This document shows, piece after piece, positions 1-8,526 of a DNA stretch of 64,000 nucleotides. The stretch is from Zobellia roscoffensis (GTDB lineage Bacteria > Bacteroidota > Bacteroidia > Flavobacteriales > Flavobacteriaceae), in assembly GCF_015330165.1 (NCBI RefSeq), contig NZ_JADDXT010000002.1, forward strand, positions 4,549,933-4,613,932, read 5' to 3'. The translations under genes were made by a program, and so were the position numbers. The stretch's first letter is position 1. Each line of letters begins with the position of its first letter. The notes beneath the pieces were generated by a model. That model saw only the letters and a program-made list of their open reading frames with translations, searched no databases and was not told where the DNA came from.

Positions 1-71
1 TTGTAGAATCTGATGAAAGCCCTAGTATTAATGATGAGAACATAGGCTTAGGTAAATCTACTATTATTTAA
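1..71 (+). CDS. C-terminal end of an unknown protein (partial)
   Basis: An open frame enters from the left edge (frame 3) and stops with TAA at 69-71, giving about 22 visible residues that are Ser/Asp/Glu-rich and end in GKSTII. It stops just before the convergent TlpA-like gene. Too little remains to identify it, and chance coding cannot be excluded. Confidence 0.4.
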   Translation, partial: VESDESPSINDENIGLGKSTII

Positions 72-73
72 AC

Positions 74-1303
74 CTATTCGTTTATCAACATTTTTACATA
101 GCTGTCAAATTCCCTTTTGAAAACGGTATACTTTTCTCCTGTTGCAGGACCATTGAACCCGGTATGAATCTTTCTGACCTTTCCCTTTTTATCAATAAAT
201 ATAGTGGTAGGATAAGACAGAACGTGATTTAACATAGGAAGTTTTTGTTGCGCCTCATCTTTATCCGAAGTCCCGTATTGTGCCAATAAAATAGGATAGT
301 TCACTCCTATCCGCTGTTTTAATCGCTCAATACTTTTATAAGCAAGCTCTTTAGTTTTAGCATATTCAAAGGCCAAACCTACCATCTCCAAATCCGTTGT
401 ATGATTATCATTTAAATAATTAACATAGAATTTGGTCTCGTCCAAGCAATTAGGACACCAAGAACCCATTATCTGAACTAGCACCACTTTATCCTTATAA
501 GCTTTATCTTCTAATGAAACCATCTTTCCATTTGTATCAGGAAAAGAAAACTCAAACTTATCATAGCCCTCTTTTAAGAAAGTAAGCTCGTCCGCTTCAG
601 GAAGCTCAAAACTCTCATTTCGCTTTGCAACAAAAGGTTCTTTAAAATGATTATCAGAATAAAATGTGCCATTCAGTGTACTGTCCGTTACCTTGGCCAG
701 AAACAAAAATGCATGCGCCCCATCAAAAGCAGACAATTTTAGAGAATCACCAGAAACCACGCCTTCCAAATACCTATAGTCTCCCGTTGTAGTTCTAAAC
801 GTTCCCGTAACCTTACCGTCATTCTCTGCAAAAATCCCTTTTCCCATATAACTATCGGAAGTGCCTTGACTAAATTCAGTTTCCCAAATACCAGAAATAT
901 TTACAGCGGGCGGTGTATTTACAGTGAAACGTTTTTCCACTCCATAAGAAGCTTCAAACGGGACTACCCTATCCAAACTTTCCTTTATAAAATTCCCTTT
1001 TATACTTTTCTCACTCAATTTACCCTGAATATACCCCTCAAAAACAGGCGTCTGAATCCGGATTGAATCGCCCTTTATCTCAATTTCATCAACCTTAATA
1101 ATTTCACTAGCATTGTAAATTTCAATGGTATATGCATCATTTTCATCTTTTGAAACATTAAAATTAAAGGGTAGTTTTTTACCATCCATAACTTCTAATT
1201 GTCCCAACCAAATACCTTGGTTCAGCTCGCTTTCATTTTCATTTTTACAGGATACCAAAACAATAATTATCGCCCATAAAAAAATCAATTTCCTCATTAT
1301 CAT
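74..1303 (-). CDS. TlpA-like thioredoxin-fold lipoprotein
   Basis: This is a predicted envelope-anchored thiol-disulfide oxidoreductase of the TlpA/ResA kind. The N-terminus is a lipoprotein signal with lipobox LVSC followed by Lys-Asn-Glu. Residues about 25-230 form a beta-rich domain of the sort found in front of Bacteroidota TlpA proteins. The thioredoxin domain covers about 250-409, with the redox motif W282-C-P-N-C286 intact. Translation could begin at the first Met or two codons later (MRKL), which gives a more typical signal peptide. It is monocistronic and faces away from pheT. Substrate unknown; likely roles are thiol reduction or disulfide exchange in the periplasm. Confidence 0.85.
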   Translation of the reverse strand: MIMRKLIFLWAIIIVLVSCKNENESELNQGIWLGQLEVMDGKKLPFNFNVSKDENDAYTIEIYNASEIIKVDEIEIKGDSIRIQTPVFEGYIQGKLSEKSIKGNFIKESLDRVVPFEASYGVEKRFTVNTPPAVNISGIWETEFSQGTSDSYMGKGIFAENDGKVTGTFRTTTGDYRYLEGVVSGDSLKLSAFDGAHAFLFLAKVTDSTLNGTFYSDNHFKEPFVAKRNESFELPEADELTFLKEGYDKFEFSFPDTNGKMVSLEDKAYKDKVVLVQIMGSWCPNCLDETKFYVNYLNDNHTTDLEMVGLAFEYAKTKELAYKSIERLKQRIGVNYPILLAQYGTSDKDEAQQKLPMLNHVLSYPTTIFIDKKGKVRKIHTGFNGPATGEKYTVFKREFDSYVKMLINE

Positions 1304-1377
1304 CTATTTCTCCTAATAATCGTTTTAAAGGCGTAAAACTTACAACAAAAAAATGAGTAATTCAGTTGCGCTGTATA

Positions 1378-1408
1378 TTGAATGTCTTAATGCATTGTTT
1401 TATCTTTA
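1378..1408 (+). promoter_or_regulatory. Predicted pheT promoter (Bacteroidota type)
   Basis: TTG at 1378-1380, a 20-bp spacer, then TATCTTTA at 1401-1408 (7 of 8 to TAnnTTTG). The start codon follows 19 bp later, leaving a short leader. Confidence 0.5.
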
Positions 1409-1427
1409 CCGCCACTAAAATTTACCG

Positions 1428-3854
1428 ATGCAGATTTCATACAACTGGTTAAAAGATTTTCTTAAACTTGATTGGGACTCCCAAAAAACAGGTGAACTTT
1501 TAACCGATTTAGGTTTAGAAGTAGAAGGAATCACTCCTTTTGAGTCCATAAAAGGAGGGTTAAAAGGTATTGTCGTAGGACACGTCCTTACTTGCGAAAA
1601 GCACCCAAATGCGGACAAACTAAAAATCACTACTGTAGACGTAGGCGACGATACTCCATTAAAAATTGTTTGCGGAGCTCCTAATGTAGCAAAAGGCCAA
1701 AAAGTTCCCGTTGCTACCGTTGGAACCATACTTTATACACCAGAGGGCAAAGCTTGGAAAATAGGAAAAGGCAAAATTCGCGGCGAAGAAAGTCATGGTA
1801 TGATCTGTGCCGAAGATGAATTGGGGCTTGGCTCCAGCCATGAAGGCATTATGGTATTGGACGCCAAACTAAAACCGGGTACTCCTTGTGCAGATATTTT
1901 TGATGTAGAGGTTGACGAAGTCTTTGAAATTGGACTCACTCCCAACCGAGCAGACGCTATGAGCCACTATGGCGTAGCAAGAGATTTAAAGGCCGGTTTA
2001 AGGCAAAAAGAGATTACTAAAGAGCTGATTACACCTTCTATAAGTCATTTTAACATAGACAACCGCTCACTAAAACTACAAGTACAGGTAGATGATAGCA
2101 AGCTGGTTCCCCGTTATGCAGGCATTACCATAAGTAATCTTGTGGTTAAACCATCTCCAAAATGGCTACAAAACAGATTGCGGGCCATTGGCATCAATCC
2201 TACAAACAACCTGGTAGATGCCACTAATTATGTTTTGCATGATCTAGGGCAACCATTGCATGCTTTTGATGCTGATCGTATTCACGGTAAAAAGATAATA
2301 GTAAAAACACTACCTGCCGGAACAAAATTCATGACTTTAGATGGGGAGGAACGTGAGTTACATGAAGATGATTTAATGATTTGTGATTCTGAAAAGCCAA
2401 TGTGTATTGCTGGGGTTTTTGGCGGAATAAATACAGGGGTAACGGAAACAACTACTTCCATCTTTCTTGAAAGCGCTTATTTTGATCCTGTGGCCATTAG
2501 AAAAACAGCCAAAAGACATGGGTTAAATACGGATGCTTCTTTCCGTTTTGAACGTGGTATTGATATTGAAAACGTAGAGTACGCTCTTAAACGTGCCGCT
2601 TTATTAATCAAAGAAATAGCCGGAGGTGATATTACTTCTGACATTGTTGATTTTTATCCGAAGCGATTTGACGAGCATCAAGTTTTTCTAACCTTTAAGA
2701 AAACCTATTCTCTTGTTGGGCAGGAAATTCCGCAAGACACTATTAAGTCTATTTTGGCATCATTAGATATTAGGGTTAAAAGTGTTACTGAAGCCGGTCT
2801 TGGTCTTTCTATACCAAGTTACCGAGTAGATGTACAACGAGAGGTTGACGTTATTGAAGAGATTTTACGCGTTTATGGTTATAACAATATTGATTTTGGA
2901 ACAAAACTAAATGCTTCTACGGCATTAGTTTCCAAGTTTGACGATTATAAACTTCAGAGCATAACCGGAGACTTTTTAGCTTCTCAGGGCTTCTATGAGA
3001 TTATGACCAATAGTTTAACGGCTCCTGGTAATGCGGAATTATTAGACGATAATTCTACGGAGGAAAGTGTAAAAATGTTGAATCCGTTGAGCAATGACCT
3101 GTCCGTTTTGCGTCGTTCTATGTTGTTTACCGGTCTTGAAACAATTCAATACAACAACAACCGTAAAAAACTGAATTTGAAGTTATTTGAATTTGGTAAA
3201 ACGTACGAGCAAAAAAAATCAAAATATATAGAGAACAAACATCTTTGCCTGTATTTGACCGGAAACAGAAATGAAGGTGGATGGGCCGGAACGGAAAAAG
3301 CAAATGATTTTTTCTACCTGAAATCAATTGTAACCAACATTTTAAATCGTTTAGGTATTTCTGATGTTACACCAGCACCTACTTCAAACACATTGTTTTC
3401 AGAAGGTTTAAGCTTAAATGCGGGAACTAAAGATTTGGTCTCCTTTGGATTGGTTAAAAAATCCATACTAAAGAAAATGAATATTAAGCAAGAGGTCCTT
3501 TACGCCGATTTTAATTGGAGTAACGTAATATCCTTTGCTGAGAAAAATAGTATCACCTATCGCGAAATACCAAAGTACCCTGAAGTAAAGCGAGATTTTG
3601 CACTTCTATTGGATGATTCCGTTACTTTCCAAAAGGTTTACGAATTAGGCAGAAAAACAGAAAAGAAGCTACTTAAAAACATCAACCTTTTTGATGTTTA
3701 CAAAGGTGACAAGTTACCTAAAGGAAAAAAATCATACGCAGTAAGTTTCACCCTGCAGGATAGCCAACGCACGTTAACGGATAAACAAATAGACCGCATA
3801 ATGGGTAAGCTTGAAAAAACGTACCAAAACGAATTAGGAGCGGAACTGAGATAA
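1428..3854 (+). CDS. pheT: Phenylalanyl-tRNA synthetase beta subunit
   Basis: PheT is the beta chain of the alpha2-beta2 phenylalanyl-tRNA synthetase, which charges tRNA-Phe in the cytosol. The 808 residues match the usual bacterial length. The order seen is an N-terminal tRNA-binding OB domain (about 40-155), B3/B4 editing domain (about 210-400, with the ESAYFDP and NTDASFRFERG regions), B5 domain, the catalytic-like core, and a C-terminal ferredoxin-fold anticodon-binding domain (about 715-808, beginning near the PEVKRDFALLL segment). The alpha-subunit gene pheS is not adjacent, which is usual in this phylum. It is transcribed alone from a predicted promoter just upstream. Confidence 0.97.
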   Translation: MQISYNWLKDFLKLDWDSQKTGELLTDLGLEVEGITPFESIKGGLKGIVVGHVLTCEKHPNADKLKITTVDVGDDTPLKIVCGAPNVAKGQKVPVATVGTILYTPEGKAWKIGKGKIRGEESHGMICAEDELGLGSSHEGIMVLDAKLKPGTPCADIFDVEVDEVFEIGLTPNRADAMSHYGVARDLKAGLRQKEITKELITPSISHFNIDNRSLKLQVQVDDSKLVPRYAGITISNLVVKPSPKWLQNRLRAIGINPTNNLVDATNYVLHDLGQPLHAFDADRIHGKKIIVKTLPAGTKFMTLDGEERELHEDDLMICDSEKPMCIAGVFGGINTGVTETTTSIFLESAYFDPVAIRKTAKRHGLNTDASFRFERGIDIENVEYALKRAALLIKEIAGGDITSDIVDFYPKRFDEHQVFLTFKKTYSLVGQEIPQDTIKSILASLDIRVKSVTEAGLGLSIPSYRVDVQREVDVIEEILRVYGYNNIDFGTKLNASTALVSKFDDYKLQSITGDFLASQGFYEIMTNSLTAPGNAELLDDNSTEESVKMLNPLSNDLSVLRRSMLFTGLETIQYNNNRKKLNLKLFEFGKTYEQKKSKYIENKHLCLYLTGNRNEGGWAGTEKANDFFYLKSIVTNILNRLGISDVTPAPTSNTLFSEGLSLNAGTKDLVSFGLVKKSILKKMNIKQEVLYADFNWSNVISFAEKNSITYREIPKYPEVKRDFALLLDDSVTFQKVYELGRKTEKKLLKNINLFDVYKGDKLPKGKKSYAVSFTLQDSQRTLTDKQIDRIMGKLEKTYQNELGAELR

Positions 3855-3883
3855 TTTTGGAAAGGGAAAAATTTAAAAAACCT

Positions 3884-4447
3884 TTAGATTTTCCCTGGAA
3901 GAATAACACTATCAATTTCATGGATCACACCATTACGCTGCTTAGAATCTGCAACTACTATTGTTGCAGTATTCCCAAAACTGTCGTTAAGAATGATGTC
4001 TATACCCTTCATGGTAGCTGTAATTATATCTCCTTGAACCGTGGTAAAAGTTGCCTTACCCTTACCCCTGCACATAGCTTTCAATATTTTTGAGGCCGTA
4101 ATTTGACCTGCTACAATATGGTAAGTCAATAAATCTTTTAATTCTTTTCTATTTTCCGGATGTAATAAATACTCTACAGTTTTACCCGATATCTTTTGAA
4201 ATGCAAGATCAGATGGTGCAAAAACAGTAAATGGACCTGCATGATCCAATAGCTCTTCTAAGTCCGTAGCTTTCATAACCGCCAAAAGAGTTTGATGATT
4301 CTTAGAAGTTGCCGTAGAATTGACAATTGACTTCTTGCCTTCTGTCTTATGATAAGTTGAATTTGATTTACTTACACTTTCTTGAGCAGTAAGTGACAAA
4401 AAAGAAAAGCATAGGGCACAAGAAAAGACTTTAGTAAGATATTTCAT
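3884..4447 (-). CDS. Secreted fasciclin (FAS1) domain protein
   Basis: The 187-residue protein has a Sec signal peptide ending near LSLTA followed by Gln-Glu, so predicted signal peptidase I cleavage leaves Gln at +1. A single fasciclin/FAS1 domain follows (about 50-187). The FAS1 landmarks are the FTVFAPSDLAF segment, the YHIVAGQI segment and the final NGVIHEIDSVILP motif. FAS1 domains mediate adhesion or act as small secreted modules in biofilms and matrices. The exact role here is unknown. It converges on pheT with about 30 bp between stops. Confidence 0.9.
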   Translation of the reverse strand: MKYLTKVFSCALCFSFLSLTAQESVSKSNSTYHKTEGKKSIVNSTATSKNHQTLLAVMKATDLEELLDHAGPFTVFAPSDLAFQKISGKTVEYLLHPENRKELKDLLTYHIVAGQITASKILKAMCRGKGKATFTTVQGDIITATMKGIDIILNDSFGNTATIVVADSKQRNGVIHEIDSVILPGKI

Positions 4448-4616
4448 ATAAATAAGCCAGGGAGTTGTTAAAGCAGTCGATTAACGGTTCAAATACTTCG
4501 ACAAGTTACAACATATGCCAGTCACCCTGTAATTTAGGGGCATTCAAATGTTAATTTTTAACAAATTATTAACAAACACTTGTGATTTGCAATCTAAATT
4601 TCGCTCCATATTTTTT

Positions 4617-4624
4617 TAATTTTG
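4617..4624 (+). promoter_or_regulatory. -7 promoter element TAATTTTG
   Basis: Exact match to TAnnTTTG, 17 bp before the ATG at 4642. It favours that start over an in-frame codon at 4582, which lies upstream of the element. No clear TTG -33 box is at the usual spacing. Confidence 0.5.
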
Positions 4625-4641
4625 AGATAACCTGTAAAAAC

Positions 4642-5358
4642 ATGCTCTTAAAAAAGGTAAATATAGAAGAGGAACTACGTAAAACTTTACGTAAAAAAGA
4701 CCCTATACAGTCTTTATATGAATTGCATGAAATACTAAGTAAAGATTCTAAAAGTAGAGAGAAAATTGGAGAAACTCTTAAAACAAAAAACACTTCTACT
4801 ACCAACTCCTTTAACCTAGATCTCTTACAAACGGACCGCATTTACCACATAGATCAAATAAAGAAAATCTGCATAGATTATAGGCTTCGCTTCTTAGCTT
4901 CAAACTATTTCAAAGGAAAAATACCAGCAGAGGCCATTGCCGAAATAAAGAGCCTAGAAAGAATTCATGGCATTGAATTAAGAGGTTTTAAAATCATTGC
5001 ACCATCCAAGCTTTTTAAACTTGAAGACAAAGATGACCCTATTCTATTTGCCCCTATTGGCAACAACTACTTCTATCTTATTCATAAATGGGGAGAGGAT
5101 TTACATCCTCTAAGAAAATGGTTAATGTGGCCTTTTAAAAGTATTGTAAACCTAACTTGCCTAGTAGTTGCTCTAAGTTACCTAGTTACACTTTTGGTTC
5201 CTAGCGGACTATTCTCCAAGAGTAGTTCTAATGCACAGTTTTTTATCCTCTTTTTTTTTATGTTCAAATGTTTGGCATCGATTGTTATTTTTTACGGCTT
5301 TGCTTTGGGAAAAAACTTTAATCATACCATTTGGAACAGCAAATACTTTAACGCCTGA
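4642..5358 (+). CDS. Unknown protein with two C-terminal membrane helices
   Basis: Not recognised. From the ATG at 4642 the protein has 238 residues. The first ~165 are soluble, charged and Lys/Glu-rich (helical EEELRKTLRKKD start). A two-helix hairpin membrane segment follows (about 172-194 and 205-230), then a short tail. This suggests a cytosolic domain tethered to the inner membrane. The frame stays open upstream to 4582, but those extra 20 residues precede the -7 element and look non-coding. A bidirectional terminator follows the gene. No function is assigned. Confidence 0.75.
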   Translation: MLLKKVNIEEELRKTLRKKDPIQSLYELHEILSKDSKSREKIGETLKTKNTSTTNSFNLDLLQTDRIYHIDQIKKICIDYRLRFLASNYFKGKIPAEAIAEIKSLERIHGIELRGFKIIAPSKLFKLEDKDDPILFAPIGNNYFYLIHKWGEDLHPLRKWLMWPFKSIVNLTCLVVALSYLVTLLVPSGLFSKSSSNAQFFILFFFMFKCLASIVIFYGFALGKNFNHTIWNSKYFNA

Positions 5359-5378
5359 CCATAAACTATATTCCATGC

Positions 5379-5415
5379 AAAAAGGCATTCTACTACACAG
5401 TAAAATGCCTTTTTT
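5379..5415. terminator. Bidirectional terminator
   Basis: An 11-bp perfect stem (AAAAAGGCATT with AATGCCTTTTT) closes a 14-nt loop and is flanked by A- and T-runs. It can serve both the plus-strand gene ending at 5358 and the minus-strand gene ending at 5438. Confidence 0.8.
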
Positions 5416-5437
5416 CGATTGAGTTAAAAACAACTGA

Positions 5438-6583
5438 TTAATTCATAAAAATAGATGTGGGTATACCCTCTACATCTATACTGTTCAATAATTCCGGATC
5501 AGGCTCTGGTTTAATCAATAATAAACCACCTTTGTTTTCTCCGCTTGTTTTCTTGTATCCAATTAATAACAAATTATTTTCCTCATCATAACTCACCATT
5601 GTTGTTTTTTCTACATTGAACTCAAAATTAAGCTGAGTTTCCGTCATGAAGTTTTCGTAAGCATATAAAACGGTCAAATTCTTACTGAAATCATAAATAG
5701 CCGGTATTACAGGGAAAATGCTATATGCTGTTGGAGACATTTGATAATACATCTTACCTGCACTATCAAAATGCAAAGTAGACGACTTGGTAAAATTAGG
5801 CTCCTTACCTTCACCATAACTAGTATATAATAAAGCCATGGTTTCACTGTTCAATGTACTATGCAAATTATCATAGCTAATAATGATATTATTGGCCGGG
5901 TTTGTAAAAATTCGTCTTACATCAAAACCAACGAGTTGGTTATGTATTACGGTATTTGCATTAGCATCTACTACTGTAATAGAATTTTCATCTGTCACAG
6001 CCTCATCTACACCAAGTACAAACAATCTATTATTTGCGTAAGCCAGTTCAAGCGGTCTTTGATTTAATTCTACATCTATAAATGTAGGTTCCGAAACTGA
6101 CACGTCTAAAACGCGAACATAAAACTCATCTACCGTAGAACTAATATGTAGATCGTACGCGATATAGATTTTGCCCCCTTTACGAACAATTGATTTAGCT
6201 GTAAGGTTACAAGAGCCTAAATCTGTAAAAACATCATGGCTAACGCTACTATCATCATTAAAATCATGAACAGTAAGCATTCCACTACAATTGGTTTTCT
6301 TGTTATAAGTAGTTAATACGCTATTCTCTTCATAGGAAAGGTCTGGAGATGACACAGAGGTAAATTTACTCTCTTCTGTCTTAATGGTCAGCGCTTCGTC
6401 TTCCACATTAAAAAGAGTTCCACTAAGATTTCCTTGGTTTTTGACGATTAAGGTGTAATTGGCTTGAACACTTTTTTCTTTTTCGTTCTCACCAAGATTG
6501 TCACTATCAGTTTTACTGCAACCAATAAGGACAAGTAATGCCATACAGGCATAGATTAGATTGTAGGTTTTCATCTGTTGCAT
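5438..6583 (-). CDS. Unknown lipoprotein, probably beta-propeller-like
   Basis: The 381-residue protein starts with a lipoprotein signal (lipobox VLIGC, Ser-Lys-Thr-Asp next); the start is either the first Met or the Met three codons later. The rest is beta-rich, with recurring segments such as YEENSVLTTY, NRLFVLGVDEAV and NNLLLIGYKK at fairly regular spacing. That pattern suggests repeated beta-propeller blades, as in surface or periplasmic lipoproteins of this phylum. No catalytic motif was recognised. The upstream region holds a palindrome over the predicted transcription start, so the gene may be specifically regulated. Confidence 0.8.
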   Translation of the reverse strand: MQQMKTYNLIYACMALLVLIGCSKTDSDNLGENEKEKSVQANYTLIVKNQGNLSGTLFNVEDEALTIKTEESKFTSVSSPDLSYEENSVLTTYNKKTNCSGMLTVHDFNDDSSVSHDVFTDLGSCNLTAKSIVRKGGKIYIAYDLHISSTVDEFYVRVLDVSVSEPTFIDVELNQRPLELAYANNRLFVLGVDEAVTDENSITVVDANANTVIHNQLVGFDVRRIFTNPANNIIISYDNLHSTLNSETMALLYTSYGEGKEPNFTKSSTLHFDSAGKMYYQMSPTAYSIFPVIPAIYDFSKNLTVLYAYENFMTETQLNFEFNVEKTTMVSYDEENNLLLIGYKKTSGENKGGLLLIKPEPDPELLNSIDVEGIPTSIFMN

Positions 6584-6607
6584 TTTAATGTTTCTTAAAT
6601 GGCTCAG

Positions 6608-6624
6608 GTTGACAGTTTGTCAAC
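6608..6624. promoter_or_regulatory. Palindrome, candidate operator
   Basis: GTTGACA-GTT-TGTCAAC is a perfect 7-bp inverted repeat with a 3-nt centre. It lies directly downstream of the predicted minus-strand -7 element (6625-6632), where a repressor would block initiation, and 25-34 bp before the lipoprotein start. A 5'-UTR hairpin is the alternative. Confidence 0.4.
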
Positions 6625-6653
6625 TGAACATAATGGGCCCTTTTTTAATTCAA
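6625..6653 (-). promoter_or_regulatory. Predicted promoter of the lipoprotein gene
   Basis: On the minus strand: TTG (6653-6651), an 18-bp spacer, TATGTTCA (6632-6625), which is 6 of 8 to TAnnTTTG. The spacing is right and the -7 box imperfect. Confidence 0.35.
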
Positions 6654-6682
6654 GTTTGGGTTCTTGAATTAAAAAAACGCCC
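6635..6682. terminator. Long hairpin between ABC-F gene and lipoprotein gene
   Basis: A perfect 14-bp stem (TTTTTTAATTCAAG with its complement at 6663-6676) encloses an 8-nt loop, and is extended outward by GGGC/GCCC. It lies about 35 bp after the ABC-F stop, where a terminator is expected, but a clean U-tract after the hairpin is absent on the minus strand. Confidence 0.5.
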
Positions 6683-6717
6683 ACCATAAACACTTAAGAA
6701 TACAGGTTTAACAAAAG

Positions 6718-8346
6718 CTATACCGTAGCAACGTACATTTTATTACGCTGCTCCCGTAATGTCTTGTCAGACATATATTCATCAAACGCTAAATATCTAT
6801 CTATGTTGCCTTTAGGGGTCAACTCTACGATTCTATCGGCAACCGTCTGCGCAAAATGGTGGTCATGAGTAGTAAACATCACCGTTCCTTTAAAGTTATT
6901 AAGGCTATTATTAAAAGCTGTAATGCTCTCCAAATCCAAGTGATTGGTAGGCTCATCTAACATAACTACGTTAGCTCTTAGCATCATCATTCTACTTAAC
7001 ATACAGCGTACCTTTTCGCCTCCAGAAAGAACCGTACATTTTTTTAAAGCTTCTTCTCCACTAAAAAGCATTTTTCCTAAAAAACCGCGAATATAAACTT
7101 CTTCTCTTTCTTCTTCGGTTTTAGCCCATTGTCTTAACCAATCTACTAAACTTATATCTTCTTTAAAAAAATCAGAGTTATCTGCTGGCAGATAAGATTG
7201 AGTAGTAGTGATTCCCCATTGAAAATCACCTTTTTCTGCTTTCTTCTGACCGTTTATAATTTCATAGAAAGCAGTGGTAGCTCTAGAGTCACGAGAAATG
7301 ATTGCCACCTTATCCCCTTTTGCTAAGTTTAAGTTTACATTTTCAAAAAGCAAATCGCCATCCTCAGATCTAGCAGAAAGTCCTTCTACATTTAAAATCT
7401 GATCACCTGCTTCACGTTCTCTTTCAAAAATGATGGCAGGATATCTTCTACTAGATGGTTTAATGTCTTCTACTTTAAGCTTGGACAACATTTTTTTCCT
7501 AGAAGTAGCTTGCTTACTTTTTGCAACGTTGGCACTAAAGCGAGCAATAAATTCTTGTAGTTCTTTGGCCTTTTCTTCTGCCTTTTTATTCTGTTGCGCT
7601 CTCTGACGAGAAGCCAATTGGCTACTTTCATACCAGAACGTATAGTTACCCGAATAGAGATTCATTTTTCCAAAATCGATATCCGCTATACTGGTACAGA
7701 TAGAATCCAAAAAGTGTCTATCGTGGGAAACAACAATTACCGTGTTTTCGTAATCAGCCAAGAAATTTTCTAGCCAGTTGATAGTTTCATAATCCAAATC
7801 GTTGGTAGGCTCATCCATAATCAGCACATCTGGATTTCCAAAAAGAGCCTGTGCCAAAAGCACACGAACCTTAAGTTTTGAATCTATATCTGCCATTAAA
7901 GTGTAATGAAACTCTTCGGTTATACCTAAGTTTGATAATAAAGCCGCGGCATTGCTATCAGCATTCCAACCGTTCATTTCTTCAAACTGCACCTGAAGTT
8001 CTCCAATTTTATCGGCATTCTCATCTGTATAATCGGCGTAAAGGGCATCTATTTGCTGCTTTATAGCAAAAAGCGGCTTGTTCCCCATTACCACAGCTTC
8101 AAGCACCGTAGATTCATCGTAAGCATTGTGGTTCTGTTCTAAAATAGACATACGCTTACCCGGTTCAAGATGAACATGGCCAGAAGTTGGATCAATTTGC
8201 CCTGATAAAATCTTCAAAAATGTAGATTTTCCCGCTCCATTTGCTCCAATTACCCCATAGCAGTTGCCCTGAGTAAAAGTTACGTTCACTTCATCGAACA
8301 AGACCCTTTTTCCAAATTGTACAGATAGATTTGATACCGACAGCAT
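6718..8346 (-). CDS. ABC-F ATPase, YbiT-like, with one degenerate ATP site
   Basis: ABC-F proteins act on the ribosome and have two nucleotide-binding domains (NBDs) but no membrane domain. The 542-residue protein is closest in layout to E. coli YbiT. NBD1 has an intact Walker A (GANGAGKS, 34-41) and Walker B (about 174-179, MDEPTND), but its signature loop reads D155-S-K-L instead of SGGQ/SGGE. A charged interdomain linker (about 245-300) follows. NBD2 has a good signature (LSGGE, 440-444) and Walker B (LDEPTNHLD), but its Walker A position reads SRDSRATT (351-358) with no P-loop Gly or Lys. So one composite site is intact and the other is lost from both sides. It is probably a translation factor; antibiotic resistance is not implied. 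Confidence 0.92.
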   Translation of the reverse strand: MLSVSNLSVQFGKRVLFDEVNVTFTQGNCYGVIGANGAGKSTFLKILSGQIDPTSGHVHLEPGKRMSILEQNHNAYDESTVLEAVVMGNKPLFAIKQQIDALYADYTDENADKIGELQVQFEEMNGWNADSNAAALLSNLGITEEFHYTLMADIDSKLKVRVLLAQALFGNPDVLIMDEPTNDLDYETINWLENFLADYENTVIVVSHDRHFLDSICTSIADIDFGKMNLYSGNYTFWYESSQLASRQRAQQNKKAEEKAKELQEFIARFSANVAKSKQATSRKKMLSKLKVEDIKPSSRRYPAIIFEREREAGDQILNVEGLSARSEDGDLLFENVNLNLAKGDKVAIISRDSRATTAFYEIINGQKKAEKGDFQWGITTTQSYLPADNSDFFKEDISLVDWLRQWAKTEEEREEVYIRGFLGKMLFSGEEALKKCTVLSGGEKVRCMLSRMMMLRANVVMLDEPTNHLDLESITAFNNSLNNFKGTVMFTTHDHHFAQTVADRIVELTPKGNIDRYLAFDEYMSDKTLREQRNKMYVATV

Positions 8347-8491
8347 AACTTTCTTTTTAAAATTCGTGCAAAAATACAGAATTTTAATGGCCTAGACCAA
8401 TAAACTTAGAAAGCATTCACTTCAACTAAAACCTTAACGCAACCTACTTATTTTTAACTCACTATTAACAGCAAACTGCCCAAGGGTTGTT

Positions 8492-8499
8492 TAATTTTG
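8492..8499 (+). promoter_or_regulatory. -7 promoter element TAATTTTG
   Basis: Exact TAnnTTTG match 27 bp before the ATG at 8527. No clear -33 TTG at standard spacing. Confidence 0.45.
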
Positions 8500-8526
8500 A
8501 GCGTTACACAGTAAGCGTTTAACTAT

